From NCBI GenBank assembly GCA_934045905.1, contig OW203763.1, forward strand, positions 48,398,121 to 48,462,120: a DNA stretch of 64,000 nucleotides, read 5' to 3'. Every line of letters begins with the position of its first letter. Position 1 is the stretch's first letter. The stretch comes from Leuctra nigra. Its lineage: Eukaryota > Arthropoda > Insecta > Plecoptera > Leuctridae. A model generated the notes under the pieces. That model did no database searches. It was not told the DNA's origin and worked only from the letters and a program-made list of their open reading frames with translations. Below are positions 12,189 to 23,837 of this stretch, one piece after another. The position numbers and the translations under genes are program-made.

Positions 12189-12952
12189 CATGCTGTACAA
12201 AAACAAAAACTTGTAAAAAAAACTGCCAAGCACCTTCCCACTTAAAACAATTGAGATCTAAAAGAAGGGCCAAGCAACAATATATTGTTTAAACATTTTT
12301 GCACTTAAAATTCGTGAAATCATTTCGCCCAGTTACTGCCGCCAAGCACAACACTATAAACCTAACGTTGTGTCCAAATTTGAAGAATAAAATCTAAGTG
12401 CACCATCATTGTAAACTTTAAAAAAATTATAAAAATTAAAAACGACTTAAAAAATAAATTTAAAATCGAAATTAAAAAAATCAAAAATAAAGCTTGGCGC
12501 ATTGAATTTGCACCGACCGTAGATTCTTCTATCTTCTTCCTACTTTCTGTCTTTCTTCGGCTCCTTTATCGTCATATTCTTTCTTTCGTCGTCTCCTTTG
12601 TCGTCATCTTATTCTTATGTTGCCTTCTTCTTGACACAATGCGCACAGCTTTATTTTTGTTTTTTTTAATTTCGATTTTTAATTTATTTTTTAAGTTGTT
12701 TTTAATTTTTATAATTTTTTTAAAGTTTACAATGATGGTGCACTTAGATTTTATTCTTCAAATTTGGACACAACGTTAGGTTTATAGTGTTGTGCTTGGC
12801 GGCAGTAACTGGGCGAAATGATTTCACGAATTTTAAGTGCGAAAATGTTTAAACAATATATTGTTGCTTGGCCCTTCTTTTAGATCTCAATTGTTTTAAG
12901 TGGGAAGGTGCTTGGCAGTTTTTTTTACAAGTTTTTGTTTTTGTACAGCATG
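12189..12952. repeat. Long near-perfect inverted repeat, arms of 316 bp
   Basis: The left arm 12189-12504 and right arm 12637-12952 are reverse complements of each other with only scattered mismatches, separated by a 132-bp pyrimidine-rich spacer. The outer ends are CATGCTGTACAAAAAC and its complement. There is no coding frame. A diverged fragment of one arm (GCCAAGCACAACA region) is at 29096-29175, so the sequence is a dispersed family. Transcription through it would give an RNA that folds into a duplex of about 316 bp. It could be a fold-back MITE or a hairpin-RNA locus. Confidence 0.85.
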
Positions 12953-13517
12953 GTATTTTTCACTAGTTTGAAGTGTTGGACAATCATCCATAGAAACTGT
13001 TGCCACAAATGTATCTCTTCAGATAGAAGAAAACCAAGTTCATATTCAGTTTCCTTGGTATTTTTACTATAATTTAGGCCAGAAACATTCCAAATTTAAC
13101 AACATTTATTTTTCCTCAAAATAATTTGTCTGCCATGGAATGGCCGCCGAATGTTAGGATACAAATAACTATGGGTAAATTCTCATGGGTTGTACCTACA
13201 TGACATTAGCAACATTTAATCGTGTGTTGCAGGGCGATTCCACAGAAACAGAACATTCACAAAAAATTATGAAAGTGACAATAGAATTTTTAAACCAAAC
13301 TATTTCAATAGTAAAAACTATGAGATTTCATAATATTCAACTTCAACGTAAACAAAAAATTGTTTCTTTGAAAATAATACCTTTTTGTTGAGTAAATGTT
13401 TTTCACCAAACAATTCATCAGTAACGAACATTGCGCTTATTTTTTTCTTCTTCAGTCTAGGTTACAAATACATCTAAAAAAGTTACTTTGTCAAATCAAA
13501 CAAGTCTTCAACTACAT

Positions 13518-13537
13518 ATATATATATATATATATTT
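13518..13537. repeat. AT dinucleotide microsatellite
   Basis: About ten TA units within element B. Confidence 0.8.
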
Positions 13538-14170
13538 CATGTTTAAAAAAAAAATAATAAATATTGAGTAAAAATCAATAAATGACATATTCTCTTGGTC
13601 TATGTCACACACGTTACGTACAAAGGCAAAAAAGTAATTTTACATGGTATTTCAAAAAGATTTTTTTTATTGTATTTTAGAATGTCATTCTAATGATGGA
13701 TAATAAATATTGTTAAATTAGATAAAGCCAAAAAATTTTTATGACCATTTATAATATTCGTCACACACGTTACGTTTCTCGTTCCCGAAATAGCTTTGCA
13801 TTGGATCAATGACAAATTCAATGTATTTTACTAATTTAATCCATATTATGATTTAAAAACAATATTTGAACAGTAGAGACACTGTGTTGACAACAATTAT
13901 GAAGAGTAATTAGTTTTTGTTATGTTTTATACAGGGAGAAATATTTTCCCTCCATTTGTTGTCTTGTTTCCCTCCAGAACTGCTCAGGCTCTTTTTTAGG
14001 TTAATTTTTTTACTGAATATTGTTGATTATTGGTTAATCTAAGATAAATCTAAGATTAATCTGACCTGGAGGATGTCTCACTCTCAGAAAATGATCAAAA
14101 ATGAGTTATCTTCAACGTCGACGTTGGAGATTGGTGCTCCGTAACGTATATGAGAACGTAGTATTTGCAG

Positions 14171-14316
14171 GGGAAATGACCAAGAAGGGTCCAACAGAAG
14201 TTCAAGTCAATGTTATGGTGCCATACGCCAAAAATTGGAAGTGGTTGAGGACGCCCGATTCAATATTATCCAATAAAAAATGTGTTACATCAAGTTGTCG
14301 GCTCCGAGGGTTGTAA
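14171..14316 (+). pseudogene. Terminal exon remnant of element B
   Basis: A TTTGCAG acceptor at 14164-14170 opens a frame to a stop at 14314-14316. It includes VQVNVMVPYAKNWKW, which matches in spacing the minus-strand exon of element A. In the next frame the end reads on past the stop, so a small frameshift has probably occurred near the run of A at 14275. The function is unknown; I infer a transposon-encoded protein. Confidence 0.4.
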
Positions 14317-15189
14317 ACGCTCGTGGACTACAACACACTTTGTCTGAACATGTATTATCATTTACTTTCTGTTTAATAGTATCATACTAATCATACGATT
14401 ACAAATTTTCAATAGGTTTCAGTTGAAAAATCCATGCGTCACACAAGTTATGCCCCGATGTCACACACGTTACGCAATTATATATTTTTTTTTCACTAAG
14501 ATGAAATTTTTTTTATTTTTTGAACAATGAATTATCATTAAACAGATAAATGACAGGTTAACTTCAAATTTTCTGAAATTTGTAAATCTTGCAGATTCAC
14601 AGGAAATGGACCTCGAACTCAAAATTTACGAACTCTCATTTCTATCGCGTCACACACGTTACGCATTTTGTAAAATCTGTAACTTTTAAATAAAACATTT
14701 TCATAGACAAAATGAAGTGTGTACCAATAAAGAAATGTTCAATCTACAATTGTGCTACCTATCTTCAAATTATTATAAAAAATTTATTTTGTCCAGAACT
14801 ACAACTTTAACTGAGAATTTGGCGTGCGAATGTCACACACGTTACAGTGGAATCGCCCTGCATGCTGCATATGGTGTGAAGTACAAATTTAAAAAAAAAA
14901 AAAAAAAATGTGGTACCTACAGAATTTTTAAAGACGGTTTGACGGATCGACTTCAAATTAGCACAAATTAGAGATGGTAAATGTGCCTCAAAAGTATTCG
15001 AAACTAAAGTCCATTTGTGGAATATTTGTATTCTCTTGGTGATTAAATAAAAGAAATTAAAACGAATGAAATGAAAAAGTTTGTTTTCTAGTATTTTGAA
15101 GTATTTTTTGGCATTTTGGCACCACGGCCCCAAAATAAGAAAACCAAAAATGCTAAATAATCGTCACTAGAGGCATGCATTTACTATTT

Positions 15190-16545
15190 ACCTACCTTGC
15201 TGATTCTACCGAAATTGGAATATTCTTGTCCCAGGGGAAATAAAGCATATTCCAGCTTAATACTTAACCTATATTTTTTTTCTTAAAGATAAAATGATTT
15301 CCTATCAATGGCATTTAAATTTTTTTATCAAATCTTAAAAATAAAAATTGTGGATGACGTTTTATACCCAAAATATCATTTCCATGGCCTGTCCCTCTTA
15401 GTAATTCCAAACTTTGAATGCTGCTCATATGTAGCATATGATCTATTTTTTTAAGTGGGAATGGTGTGAACATTACTCCCCAACACCTACCATGAAAGTT
15501 TATTTTTTTTACTTCACTCATTAAAGCAGGGCAGGGTCATTTAGGTCTGTCCCCAAGGTTTGAATCATTACCATGGATGTACAAAGATCACCCAAATTTT
15601 CCCACCTAGGATGGAAACTTTTAGTTTTTTAATTTGTATACTGTTGGTACAAGTGGCAAGTGTTCTGAATCCACTATGCAAGGTGTTGCTGCTGCTTCTG
15701 ATTTCACGTGAGAAATTGATAACTAACCAAATTTAGGTGCGTGTTTTAATTACTCATCATTTCCATGGTTTTAAAATCTAACCCTTAAAACAAATTTAAA
15801 ATTTAGGGGATTCACATACATGTGTATTGGGATGACTTCTACTGAACCTCAAAATCTAAGCTCAAAATGTTTTGGCGCCAATTAGTAAACACAATAATTG
15901 TGTGAAAAAATCATTCCCGCGTTTTTTTCAAGTATCATTTCCATGGATATTTCAAGCAAAATGATGATTCTTTGGTACAGGAATGACTTTTTTTGAAATT
16001 TTAAGCTGTATCTTTGTAGCAGGTTATGCAATTGGTCTGAAACAAGGACAAAAAGTGAAGAATTACATTAAATTTCTTTTTTTTTTTTTACAATCCATGG
16101 AAATGATTTTTTTCAAGTTTTTCTAATTTTGAAGCTTTTTCTTGGTAGGTTTGTTATGTAATTGATCTAAAACATGGTAAGAAAGGGAATTATAAAATTA
16201 CATTGTGGTCTTTTAGAAGCCATTGAAATGACGATTTTTTTAATTTTATCATTTAGCTAATTTTTTTAGATACATTCTGGTAGATTGTTATGTGATTGTT
16301 CTAAATCATGGACAAAAAGTGAATTATGAAGTTTAATTGTTGTCTGTCCTTCCCTAGCATAAAATTCGTCATTTTCATGGACGCCTAATTTCCATGTGTG
16401 TAGAGCTTGATTTCTGCTGATGATATATTCTGATTACTGACCATAATCCTCATCTTTTTCACCAAAAATAATCAAGTTCTGAGAGGTAAAAAAAAAAAAA
16501 AAAAATTGGTCAAAATATTCCATTTTCGGTAGAATTAGCCACCTA
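15190..16545. mobile_element. Element E: motif-array TIR element
   Basis: Imperfect inverted ends share ATTCTACCGAAA and TGGAATATT (left 15200-15225, right about 16515-16545 on the other strand). Seven copies of ATCATTTCCATGG or variants are at 15375, 15564, 15755, 15934, 16095 (inverted), 16220 (inverted, degenerate) and 16368. No coding exon was recognised. The architecture equals that of elements A-D but with a 13-bp motif, and no clean target duplication was found. Confidence 0.55.
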
Positions 16546-16860
16546 CAACCAGTCAAATTTTAAGACAATTGGACAATTCGTTTCTAAAAAGTAGGGGCCG
16601 CCCGTACGTGCTGTAGAAACGAATATTTTGTTGTCTGCTCATGTATTTCACAACCTCTCCCACAAGTAAGAGGTCCCGGGTTCGTGCCCCACTTCGCCAA
16701 AGGAAAGAATGGGAGATTTAAAACTTAATCATTTGAGATAAAGGTAAGGTTGTTGGTGGTTTACCTACACAGGATGTTCTAGAAGAAAGCATGAATTGTT
16801 TGTTTAATACAACATAAGTGAGATCACACATTTTAACATGGTAAAAAATATTACTATTTG
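16546..16860. other. Intergenic with an isolated B-box-like tRNA segment
   Basis: The phrase AGGTCCCGGGTTCGTGCCCC near 16669-16689 resembles a pol III B box and tRNA T arm, without a convincing A box. Probably a SINE fragment. Confidence 0.35.
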
Positions 16861-17063
16861 CTGTAGTAAATAGTTATCCAAATTAAAATATTTCTCAACA
16901 ATGTGATATTTCCCATTTTTGAGATCCAGTAGGCCGAAAATGCTATGTTGTTGCTTACAGTAAAAGTGTTTGGTCTGCTCCTCAGTTTATTATGCATTAA
17001 CGGTATGTTGAGTGTGTGTGAGTGTACGGTACGACTTGGCTGGGTGGAGCGACCGCTCCACTA
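16860..17063 (+). mobile_element. Helitron-like 3' end fragment
   Basis: Ends in ACTTGGCTG, then the palindrome GTGGAGCGACCGCTCCAC (17044-17061) and CTAGAT, exactly as four other copies in the window (29782, 34941, 55652, 61977). Upstream it shares the segment with AGTAGGCCGAAAATGC and the CTTACAGTAAAAG segment with those copies. The 5' part is missing. Confidence 0.65.
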
Positions 17064-17920
17064 GATCTTCTACTATGATGATATTTACATTTCCTGTAAA
17101 TTGGGATTCGTGACTGCTATGCTTGTTACCTTGGTCTACGTAAGAACGAGGCAATGTACATTGTCAGCACATTGCATGGAGTACGGTTATAATGAGTGTT
17201 CAAGTGTCTAGGTATTGGCACTGCCATTCACGAGCCGATTGGATGCATATTGACCTAATCTAATCTTTGTTCCTTGAACTCTGTCTGACGAAGATTGCGA
17301 TGAAGATGAATCACTGAAAACAGGAACTTAACTGGGATTGTTTTTCAGTGCTCTGCTATAACCAGTAGGTCCCTAATTGTGTCCTAATATAGAAGTAATC
17401 AACTGTTTAAACTTTAGCAGAGAGCATTGAAAAACTGGCCCATACAGTACTTGCCTGTCCATAAAGTTTGAATTGAGAATAATTTCTTCTTTCAATTTCG
17501 CATATTAGAACATTTCGAGGGCTAATTGTTTTGGTAACACAAACAGATTATTATAGGTATTACCATGTTTTACCGAATTCGATTTAATCTGGATTACTTA
17601 ACTATAGTTAGATTATAGATTTTGATTAAAGAATAAATCTCTACCAATCAGAAAATCTCAGAATGATTGAAAACTGTTACCTATGTTACCTAAATTAGAT
17701 TGTGCCGGAATAACTAACGGATTAAGGGCCGGTATTACCATTAGTTTAAGCTACAGTTAGCTACATTAACACACACATTTAATGATTTAATACACACGTT
17801 TATTTATCTTGTACTACATGGACTGCAGTTTTTTAAGCTATGCCAAGTGCATTATGGTAATAATCCCGATGTATAATCAGAATAGTCACGAAATGGAGCT
17901 TAAGGGGGTTCCACGGTTAC
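17064..17920. other. No gene seen
   Basis: AT-rich DNA without supported ORF, RNA or repeat. Confidence 0.4.
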
Positions 17921-17921
17921 G

Positions 17922-18299
17922 GCATAGGAATGAGAATTTGCTGTAATTCACACCAAAGATTAATGAAACCATATTACATACAACTAGCAAAAAATATTTG
18001 CCCCTTACGGTATCAAATAATTAGATATTCTTGATTGAAGATCATCTTTTCCCCCATAAGATAACACAGGGAGACATAAAATCGTCCCGGAAAATTGGCC
18101 TTAAATTGCTCCTAAAACCGCAAGAGGAATGACAAATTATTGAAAATAGTCTCAAATTAAAGATAATAATTTTTAGAATAAGACTGCCGTTTGAAAATAT
18201 GGGGTCACGGGCCAAATAAGAAAGAAAATGTGTACAATGTGTGAAATTTACCATAAATCTGGCAACATTGCACTACAAATATGAATTATTTTGGGATAG
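17922..18299 (-). repeat. Interspersed repeat R, inverted copy
   Basis: Reverse complement of 30980-31346, about 370 bp, including the shared phrase TAAATTGCTCCTAAAACC. It contains no recognisable gene. Confidence 0.7.
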
Positions 18300-19848
18300 T
18301 TTAATTGGAACTTCAATTAAAAACGTATAGTTGGAGCACACGGAAAGATAATTGTTTTATGCTGTTGTTTGAGGCATTGTTTCATCAGAGATTTGTATGA
18401 ATTACGGCGAATTCTAAGCACCATGGCTGGAGCAGTGGGACCACTAAACTGAACTGAAGATTAAACTAATGGTAAATGCAACTGTTTCGATAATAAGTGG
18501 CTAATAATTGGCTGTGCCGCCAATTTACAATTTAGTTACCTATTCCTGTAACATAACTTTCGTAATACCGGTCCTTTCCAGGTGTATTGTTTTCATTTTC
18601 ACCTTTCACCATTGTTCAGAATATAAATCCCCCGTTCCCAAGTGTATTCCAAATAATATGCAAAATAATCAGAACCCTTTCATTTGCTAAGGACAAATGT
18701 GCTCGTTTTAATTAGGTATCTGCCTTTGTATTATTCCGACGTATAAAAGTGTGTGTGTGCCCAAAACCAGGTGTCTGTGGGCTGGCATGCGGGTCCGGGC
18801 CGGGCCACACAGGCACAGGAATTGGTTTTCAATTCAAAAGTCAATTTAGACCATTTAGAAGCGTTTTGGACAATACTTTTCGTCAATTCGATATTTGGTT
18901 ACTTTATATAATTTCTTTACAATTTTGAGAATTTGTTAGATACCTTTTAGTAATTCATCGCACAATCCCCCCCTGGAACCCTGAATTCCCCCATAGAGAG
19001 GAAATATAACCCCTGACCTAGTAGCTATTAAACAGACAAGTGTGGTATAACGGAAGAAAACTTCCGCGTTTTGTCCATGTTATCTGTGAATATTAATTAA
19101 TATTTGTTATCTTATTGGCGATATGGCACATTTTGTGCCCGTCGGTGTAATAAATTAGATATAGTAGAAAAGAAAATAATTCAATATTTTAAATGCAAAC
19201 ACTTCGTTGATATTTGGTAAGTGAATGTATACTGACAACTGTGGTTGAATGGCCTATTATTTCACAGTGGCTATAGTTCAAGTTTTAATTTCACCATTCC
19301 CATTAAAACAGATAACAAACAAATGAGGCCAGCTGGCAAAACGGCGCAACCGGCCCTGTTCAGGGCAATCAAAACGCGCAACAGAGCAAATACAGAAACA
19401 TAGAAACTAAAAACTTAACAGTTAGCTCTATAATGTGCCCATATTATTCCATACTCGTTTAATTCCATTATAGAAGTCAGTGACTTGGTGTATGGTTTAC
19501 AAATCAATTAAATTAATATCGGAAAATATATATTGTATTGGTGATTTAGTTTATAATATATCTTGCACCTACATAGAAATATGAGATTTCATCAAGAAGT
19601 TGCTAAATTACCTTCCCTAGAATTCCCTAGTAGAGTACCTATACATACTTAGGTAGGTACATGTTTTGAATTTAAACAATATCGTATGGAAACTGGCGAA
19701 ATCAGGCGTTATTTATAATAATTACAAGCTTTAAAGTGCTTGGTAAGGTGCATATTTCAAGTACATGCTTTGTATTGTGTATTTTATATTAGACCTTATA
19801 GTGCAGTTCAAGTGTAGAAAAAATGCTTTCCGCTCGATTGGAGTGCCT
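18300..19848. other. No gene seen
   Basis: AT-rich sequence with short ORFs only. Confidence 0.4.
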
Positions 19849-20464
19849 AAATTGATTTTTTCATAATTATCGATTGTTTACATCATTCATAATATTACCT
19901 GACGTGCCTTCAATTTTTTTGGTGGCCATCTTGGAAAATATGACGGAAAACGTAAATTTTACAAATTATTTAATTGTTGGTAGAGGAAAGGTTGAAAAAT
20001 TATGAAATAATTCACTAAAACTAACTCAAATATGGGGACTTGAAAAAAAATACGCCGTGAACGAATTTTATTTTTTCATTGTTGGAATTGACCAATCACG
20101 TTTCTGTGTTTTTTTGCTCTCAATTTATTATGAAACGCGTGGACTTAGACTAAAATATGTGGAATTAAAATTTGTAGACAATTTCATTTTAGACAATATG
20201 CGTTTTTTTTATATTTAATTTTTTTTTAAATTTAAAAAAAAATGTTTACGGCGTTTTTTTCAAGTCATTATATTTGAGCTGGTTTTAGTGAATTATTGTA
20301 TAATGTTTCAATCTTTCCTCTACCAACAATTAAATAATTTGTAAAATTTACGTTTTCGCTCGTTTTCCGCCATATTTTCCAAGATGGCCACCACAAAAAT
20401 TGAAGGCACGTCAGGTAATATTAAGAATGATGTAAACAATCGATAATTATGAAAAAATCAATTT
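19849..20464. repeat. Long inverted repeat, arms about 215 bp
   Basis: Left arm 19849-20064 and right arm about 20242-20464 are near reverse complements, with outer ends AAATTGATTTTTTCATAATT and complement. The spacer is about 180 bp. Each arm carries a GGCCATCTTGGAAAATATG segment. No coding frame. A fold-back element or a source of double-stranded RNA are both possible. Confidence 0.8.
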
Positions 20465-21401
20465 CATTACATTTGAATTACATTTGCTCCCCTACTATTA
20501 CTCCAGATGATATAAGTTACCTAGATTGTCATTTTGACTTGAATTTTGAGAAATTTCAAGATTTATTTTCAATGTATCCCGTGACATATTCTTGTTTTTC
20601 TATTCAAATTTTTCATTTTTAGGTGTATATTTCAGGAAAAGCATCTAACTAGCAAATTGTTATCGTGGAAGTACTATAACTGTCTTCAACAGTAAATTAG
20701 GAAAAACGAGGGGACAATATAGAGTTCAAAATAAACCTAATCCAAAAGTCTTGACTGAATATTCTGTTGACTAACTGACTAGACTAATGGGCAATGGCTG
20801 CAAGAGCACGTAATGAAGCTACATGGAGCGTGACAATGTGACAGAAGTTTTCTCTTCATGTAAGTAGCATGAAGGTTGAGTACTTCAATTGTCAAGTTCT
20901 CATAATCAAGTTGAAACATTATATAATTACTATGTGCTAATCTAATACTCGTTAACGGCTGTCGGCTGTCCATATCTTATGAGCCCAGCTGCATTGCATT
21001 CATATCGTCAACCATTCAAATACTTTAAAAAAAACACATTTACACATATTTTGTGAGCAAACTCGACGCAAAGGTAAAGAACTGTGTTAACGACGAGTTT
21101 TAGAAATAATATGTTCTAGGTCGAAGCTATTCGTCAGTTAGTGTCGCAATAGTGAAAATGTTTCATATTGACAATTTTCATAATATTTTCAATGATCATT
21201 GAAAGTTTCAACGATTTTTTTTTAATGATTTCTTCGTTCTTTTTTATTTTCTTAAATTGGAAAAAAATTATATTTATAATAGTAAATAATAATTTAATTT
21301 TAATAATAAAATTGATCCGATGCGCAGAACGATAGGGCACTTAGAAAATTATGCGTTGGCTTTACGTTTAGACGGTTTTGAGCAGGACTTCTGTTTCATG
21401 T
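20465..21401. other. No gene seen
   Basis: AT-rich, with no supported feature. Confidence 0.4.
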
Positions 21402-21803
21402 TCAAAACTTAAACAAAGCGTTTGAAAAATTGTGAACAATTTGAAAACTCTTGACAAAAATTTTCAGATTTTTTTTTAAATCATGAAAATATAGAACACT
21501 TTGACATTTTGAATAACTAAATGATTTAAAATGGATGAATGACGATATGCATGCTCGCCTGGACTGAGATCGCATTCCGAAGCTGTACATCTGACAATCC
21601 ATGTTCTCTCTGTCCGTGATATTCAATGCGCTCTCGGGTGACACTGACATGATATCACGGAAGATATCACGCGCGAGAAACAGTGATTCACATGATCCCG
21701 CCCACTGCGCAATGTCAGCCAAATGATCATCAGTTACTAACTTACTACTTTGAACACTCATCATAGCTTTGTTTTGTCGTATCTTTCGAAAATTCAACAA
21801 CAC
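21402..21803 (-). CDS. Hypothetical ORF, 133 codons
   Basis: This is one of the longer open frames in an otherwise empty region. The first half, with DDHLADIAQWAGSCESLFLA near residues 25-44, looks protein-like and is loosely reminiscent of death-fold helices, but I would not assign a domain from that. The second half is lysine- and phenylalanine-rich and looks like translated AT-rich DNA, so a frameshift or an exon end near residue 80 is likely. No splice sites or polyadenylation signal decide its limits. It may be a transposon fragment. Confidence 0.22.
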   Translation of the reverse strand: MLLNFRKIRQNKAMMSVQSSKLVTDDHLADIAQWAGSCESLFLARDIFRDIMSVSPESALNITDRENMDCQMYSFGMRSQSRRACISSFIHFKSFSYSKCQSVLYFHDLKKNLKIFVKSFQIVHNFSNALFKF

Positions 21804-22065
21804 CTCTAATTAGAATCACATTGATGAATGAAGTTAAAACGCAGTGACAAGATGGTTCTCGGCACAGAAGATACAGGGTCATCTTCATGGAGCAGCATCC
21901 TAACGGAGCATACATTCCCGTAACATCCTCTTAATTACACCTGACCGCCCCGGGTCCAGCCCGCGGAAACTAAAACCCCAGTCCATCCCAGGGTTTCAAC
22001 CCGGGGCGAGTTTGACTCGAGGCGAAACTAGTTACCTTTTCATCCCCTGCTGAAAAATCTTAGCA

Positions 22066-22285
22066 AGATCTTGCTAAGATCTTGCCAAGATCTTAGCAAG
22101 ATATTGTAAACAAGATCTTGCAAGATCTTGCCAAGATCTTAGCAAGATCTTGCAAGATCTTGGTAAGATCTTAGCAAGATCTTGCAAGAACTTGGCAAGA
22201 TCTAAGCAAGATCTTGCAAGAACTTAGCAAGATCTTGCAAGATCTTGGCAAGATCTTAGCAAGATCTTAGCAAGATCTTGTACAT
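22066..22285. repeat. Left CAAGATCTTG array
   Basis: About eighteen irregular units, spaced 10-12 bp, with linkers C, G or TA between palindromes. Confidence 0.9.
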
Positions 22286-22399
22286 TTTGCTGCCAAAAAA
22301 ACGTTAAAATTTCATAAAAAAATAAAATTTTCTATATTTATGAATACTCATTTGCATTCGGGAAACCTCTTCTGAAGTATTGGACAAGGTTTGATTACA

Positions 22400-22498
22400 C
22401 ATTTCAATTATAAAATCCCGTGGAACCGCCGTGTTTTGAACCTGCGATCTCATGGTCCGTAGTCGAGCGTCTTACCGAGTAGGCCACCGGTGCAGACA
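22400..22498 (-). mobile_element. tRNA-derived SINE
   Basis: Minus strand has an A-box-like TGGCCTACTCGGTAAGACGC and a B-box-like GCAGGTTCAAAAC at normal tRNA spacing. It lies inside the CAAGATCTTG element and so is younger than it. Confidence 0.6.
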
Positions 22499-23364
22499 AG
22501 ACTTAGCTGCGCTAATAGTGATCATATTGAGTTTTCATATTTAAGTGAACATATTTATATTATTTAGTGGATCATTATATTGTTATTAACATGATAAAAT
22601 AGGAGAAACGATAAATATTAAGATTTATTTATAAAGTAAATTGATCTGTGATATTTCCCCATAAAATATATCAGCTCACGCTCTGTAGTATAATTACTAT
22701 AGTTTATTTTACTAGGTGATGTGGTGCAAATTTTCTAAGTCAATGAAGTAAAAATTCTGTAGTTTCTATACCTTACTACTACAAATACTGTAGTAAAAAG
22801 TCAATGAAGATACTTCAGAATTTACTAAACTACAATATAAATCGGCTATAGTAAACATACTGTAGATTACACTTTTCTTTACTACAGATGAGATACTATA
22901 GATTTTCAATGAAGTATATATACTACCTATAGAACTTACTATAGCAAACTTATTCTGTCTGTAGTCAAAGTACTCTAGCTACATGCTTCGAATTACTACA
23001 GTGAAGTACGTTCCCTATAACTTTACTATAGAAAACTGCAGTATATATCGCAAGTAGTAAAAACACTATAGTACATACTTAGAATTATTATTATTATTTA
23101 TTTATCAACAATTACTACAGTAGGTCAAGTATATTTACTCCAGAGTAAAAAACAGTCTATTTCAGCGGTAGTAAAAATACTGTAGTTTATACTTTAGTTT
23201 ACCACCGATACTGTAGAATTTACTTCAGTAATCTATGGTATTATGGAGTAAGTTTTTGCATGTACTTCAAGTACTATAGCACATACTATAGTTTACTACA
23301 CGTTATTACATAATACTTTGGAATACCTACTTCAAAATATACTATAGGAAATTTTCCTAAGGGC

Positions 23365-23825
23365 CTTAGCAAGATCTTGAAAAAATCTTGGTAAGATCTT
23401 GGCAAGATCTTGGCAAGATCTTGGCAAGATCTTGATTAGGTCTTGTCAAGATCTTGATAAAATCTTATTAAGATATTACCAAGATCTTACCAAGATCTTG
23501 GTAAGATCTTGGCAAGATCTTGATTAGGTCTTGTCAAGATCTTGATAAGATCTTATCAAGATATTACCAAGATCTTGGTAAGATCTTGGCAAGATCTTGG
23601 TAAGATCTTAGCAAGATCTTGATTAGGTCTTGTCAAGATCTTGATAAGATCTTATCAAGATATTACCAAGATCTTGGTAAGATCTTAGCAAGATCTTACC
23701 AAGATCTTGTCAAGATCTTGGTAAATCCAAGATCTTGATAAGATCTTAGCAAGATCTTGGCAAGATCTTGGTTAATACAAGATCTTAGCAAGATCTTGCA
23801 AGATCTTGCAAGATCTTGGCAAGAA
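23365..23825. repeat. Right CAAGATCTTG array
   Basis: About forty units, with a higher-order subrepeat of about 100 bp containing GATTAGGTCTTGTCAAG that occurs three times (near 23434, 23522 and 23620). Confidence 0.9.
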
Positions 23826-23837
23826 TTTTCAGCAGGG

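Larger units (their letters stand above)
8862..13148. mobile_element. Element A: motif-array transposon with nested insertions (tentative limits)
   Basis: A 13-bp perfect inverted pair, GCGGCCATTCCAT at 8862-8874 and its complement at 13136-13148, brackets this region. Seven copies of a 14-bp motif (GTTACGGGTGGGAC in one direction or the other) lie at 8877, 9049, 9236, 9258, 9862, 9886 and 10043. The stretch from about 10.1 to 13 kb holds younger insertions: a SINE-like segment, an interspersed repeat and the long inverted repeat 12189-12952. The left limit is supported by the adjacent motif; the right limit rests only on the 13-bp match, and no target duplication was found. Confidence 0.45.
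13232..14858. mobile_element. Element B: motif-array TIR transposon
   Basis: Inverted ends GGGCGATTCCAC (13232-13243 and complement 14847-14858) are flanked by an exact TGCA duplication at 13228-13231 and 14859-14862. Inside are six copies of GTCACACACGTTACG or close variants, at 13604, 13760, 14438 (two mismatches), 14460, 14649 and 14832; the last directly abuts the right end. All six point the same way. A remnant exon lies at 14171-14313. Confidence 0.8.
22045..23837. mobile_element. TIR element built from CAAGATCTTG arrays
   Basis: Ends are inverted: CCCTGCTGAAAAATCTTAGC at 22045 and its near complement ending 23837. Arrays of 10-12-bp units centred on the perfect palindrome CAAGATCTTG fill 22066-22285 and 23365-23825. 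The middle (22690-23350) is a second low-complexity region of degenerate CTACTGTAGT/ACTATAGT motifs, and a SINE copy sits at 22400-22498. There is no transposase. The target duplication is unclear. Confidence 0.7.
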
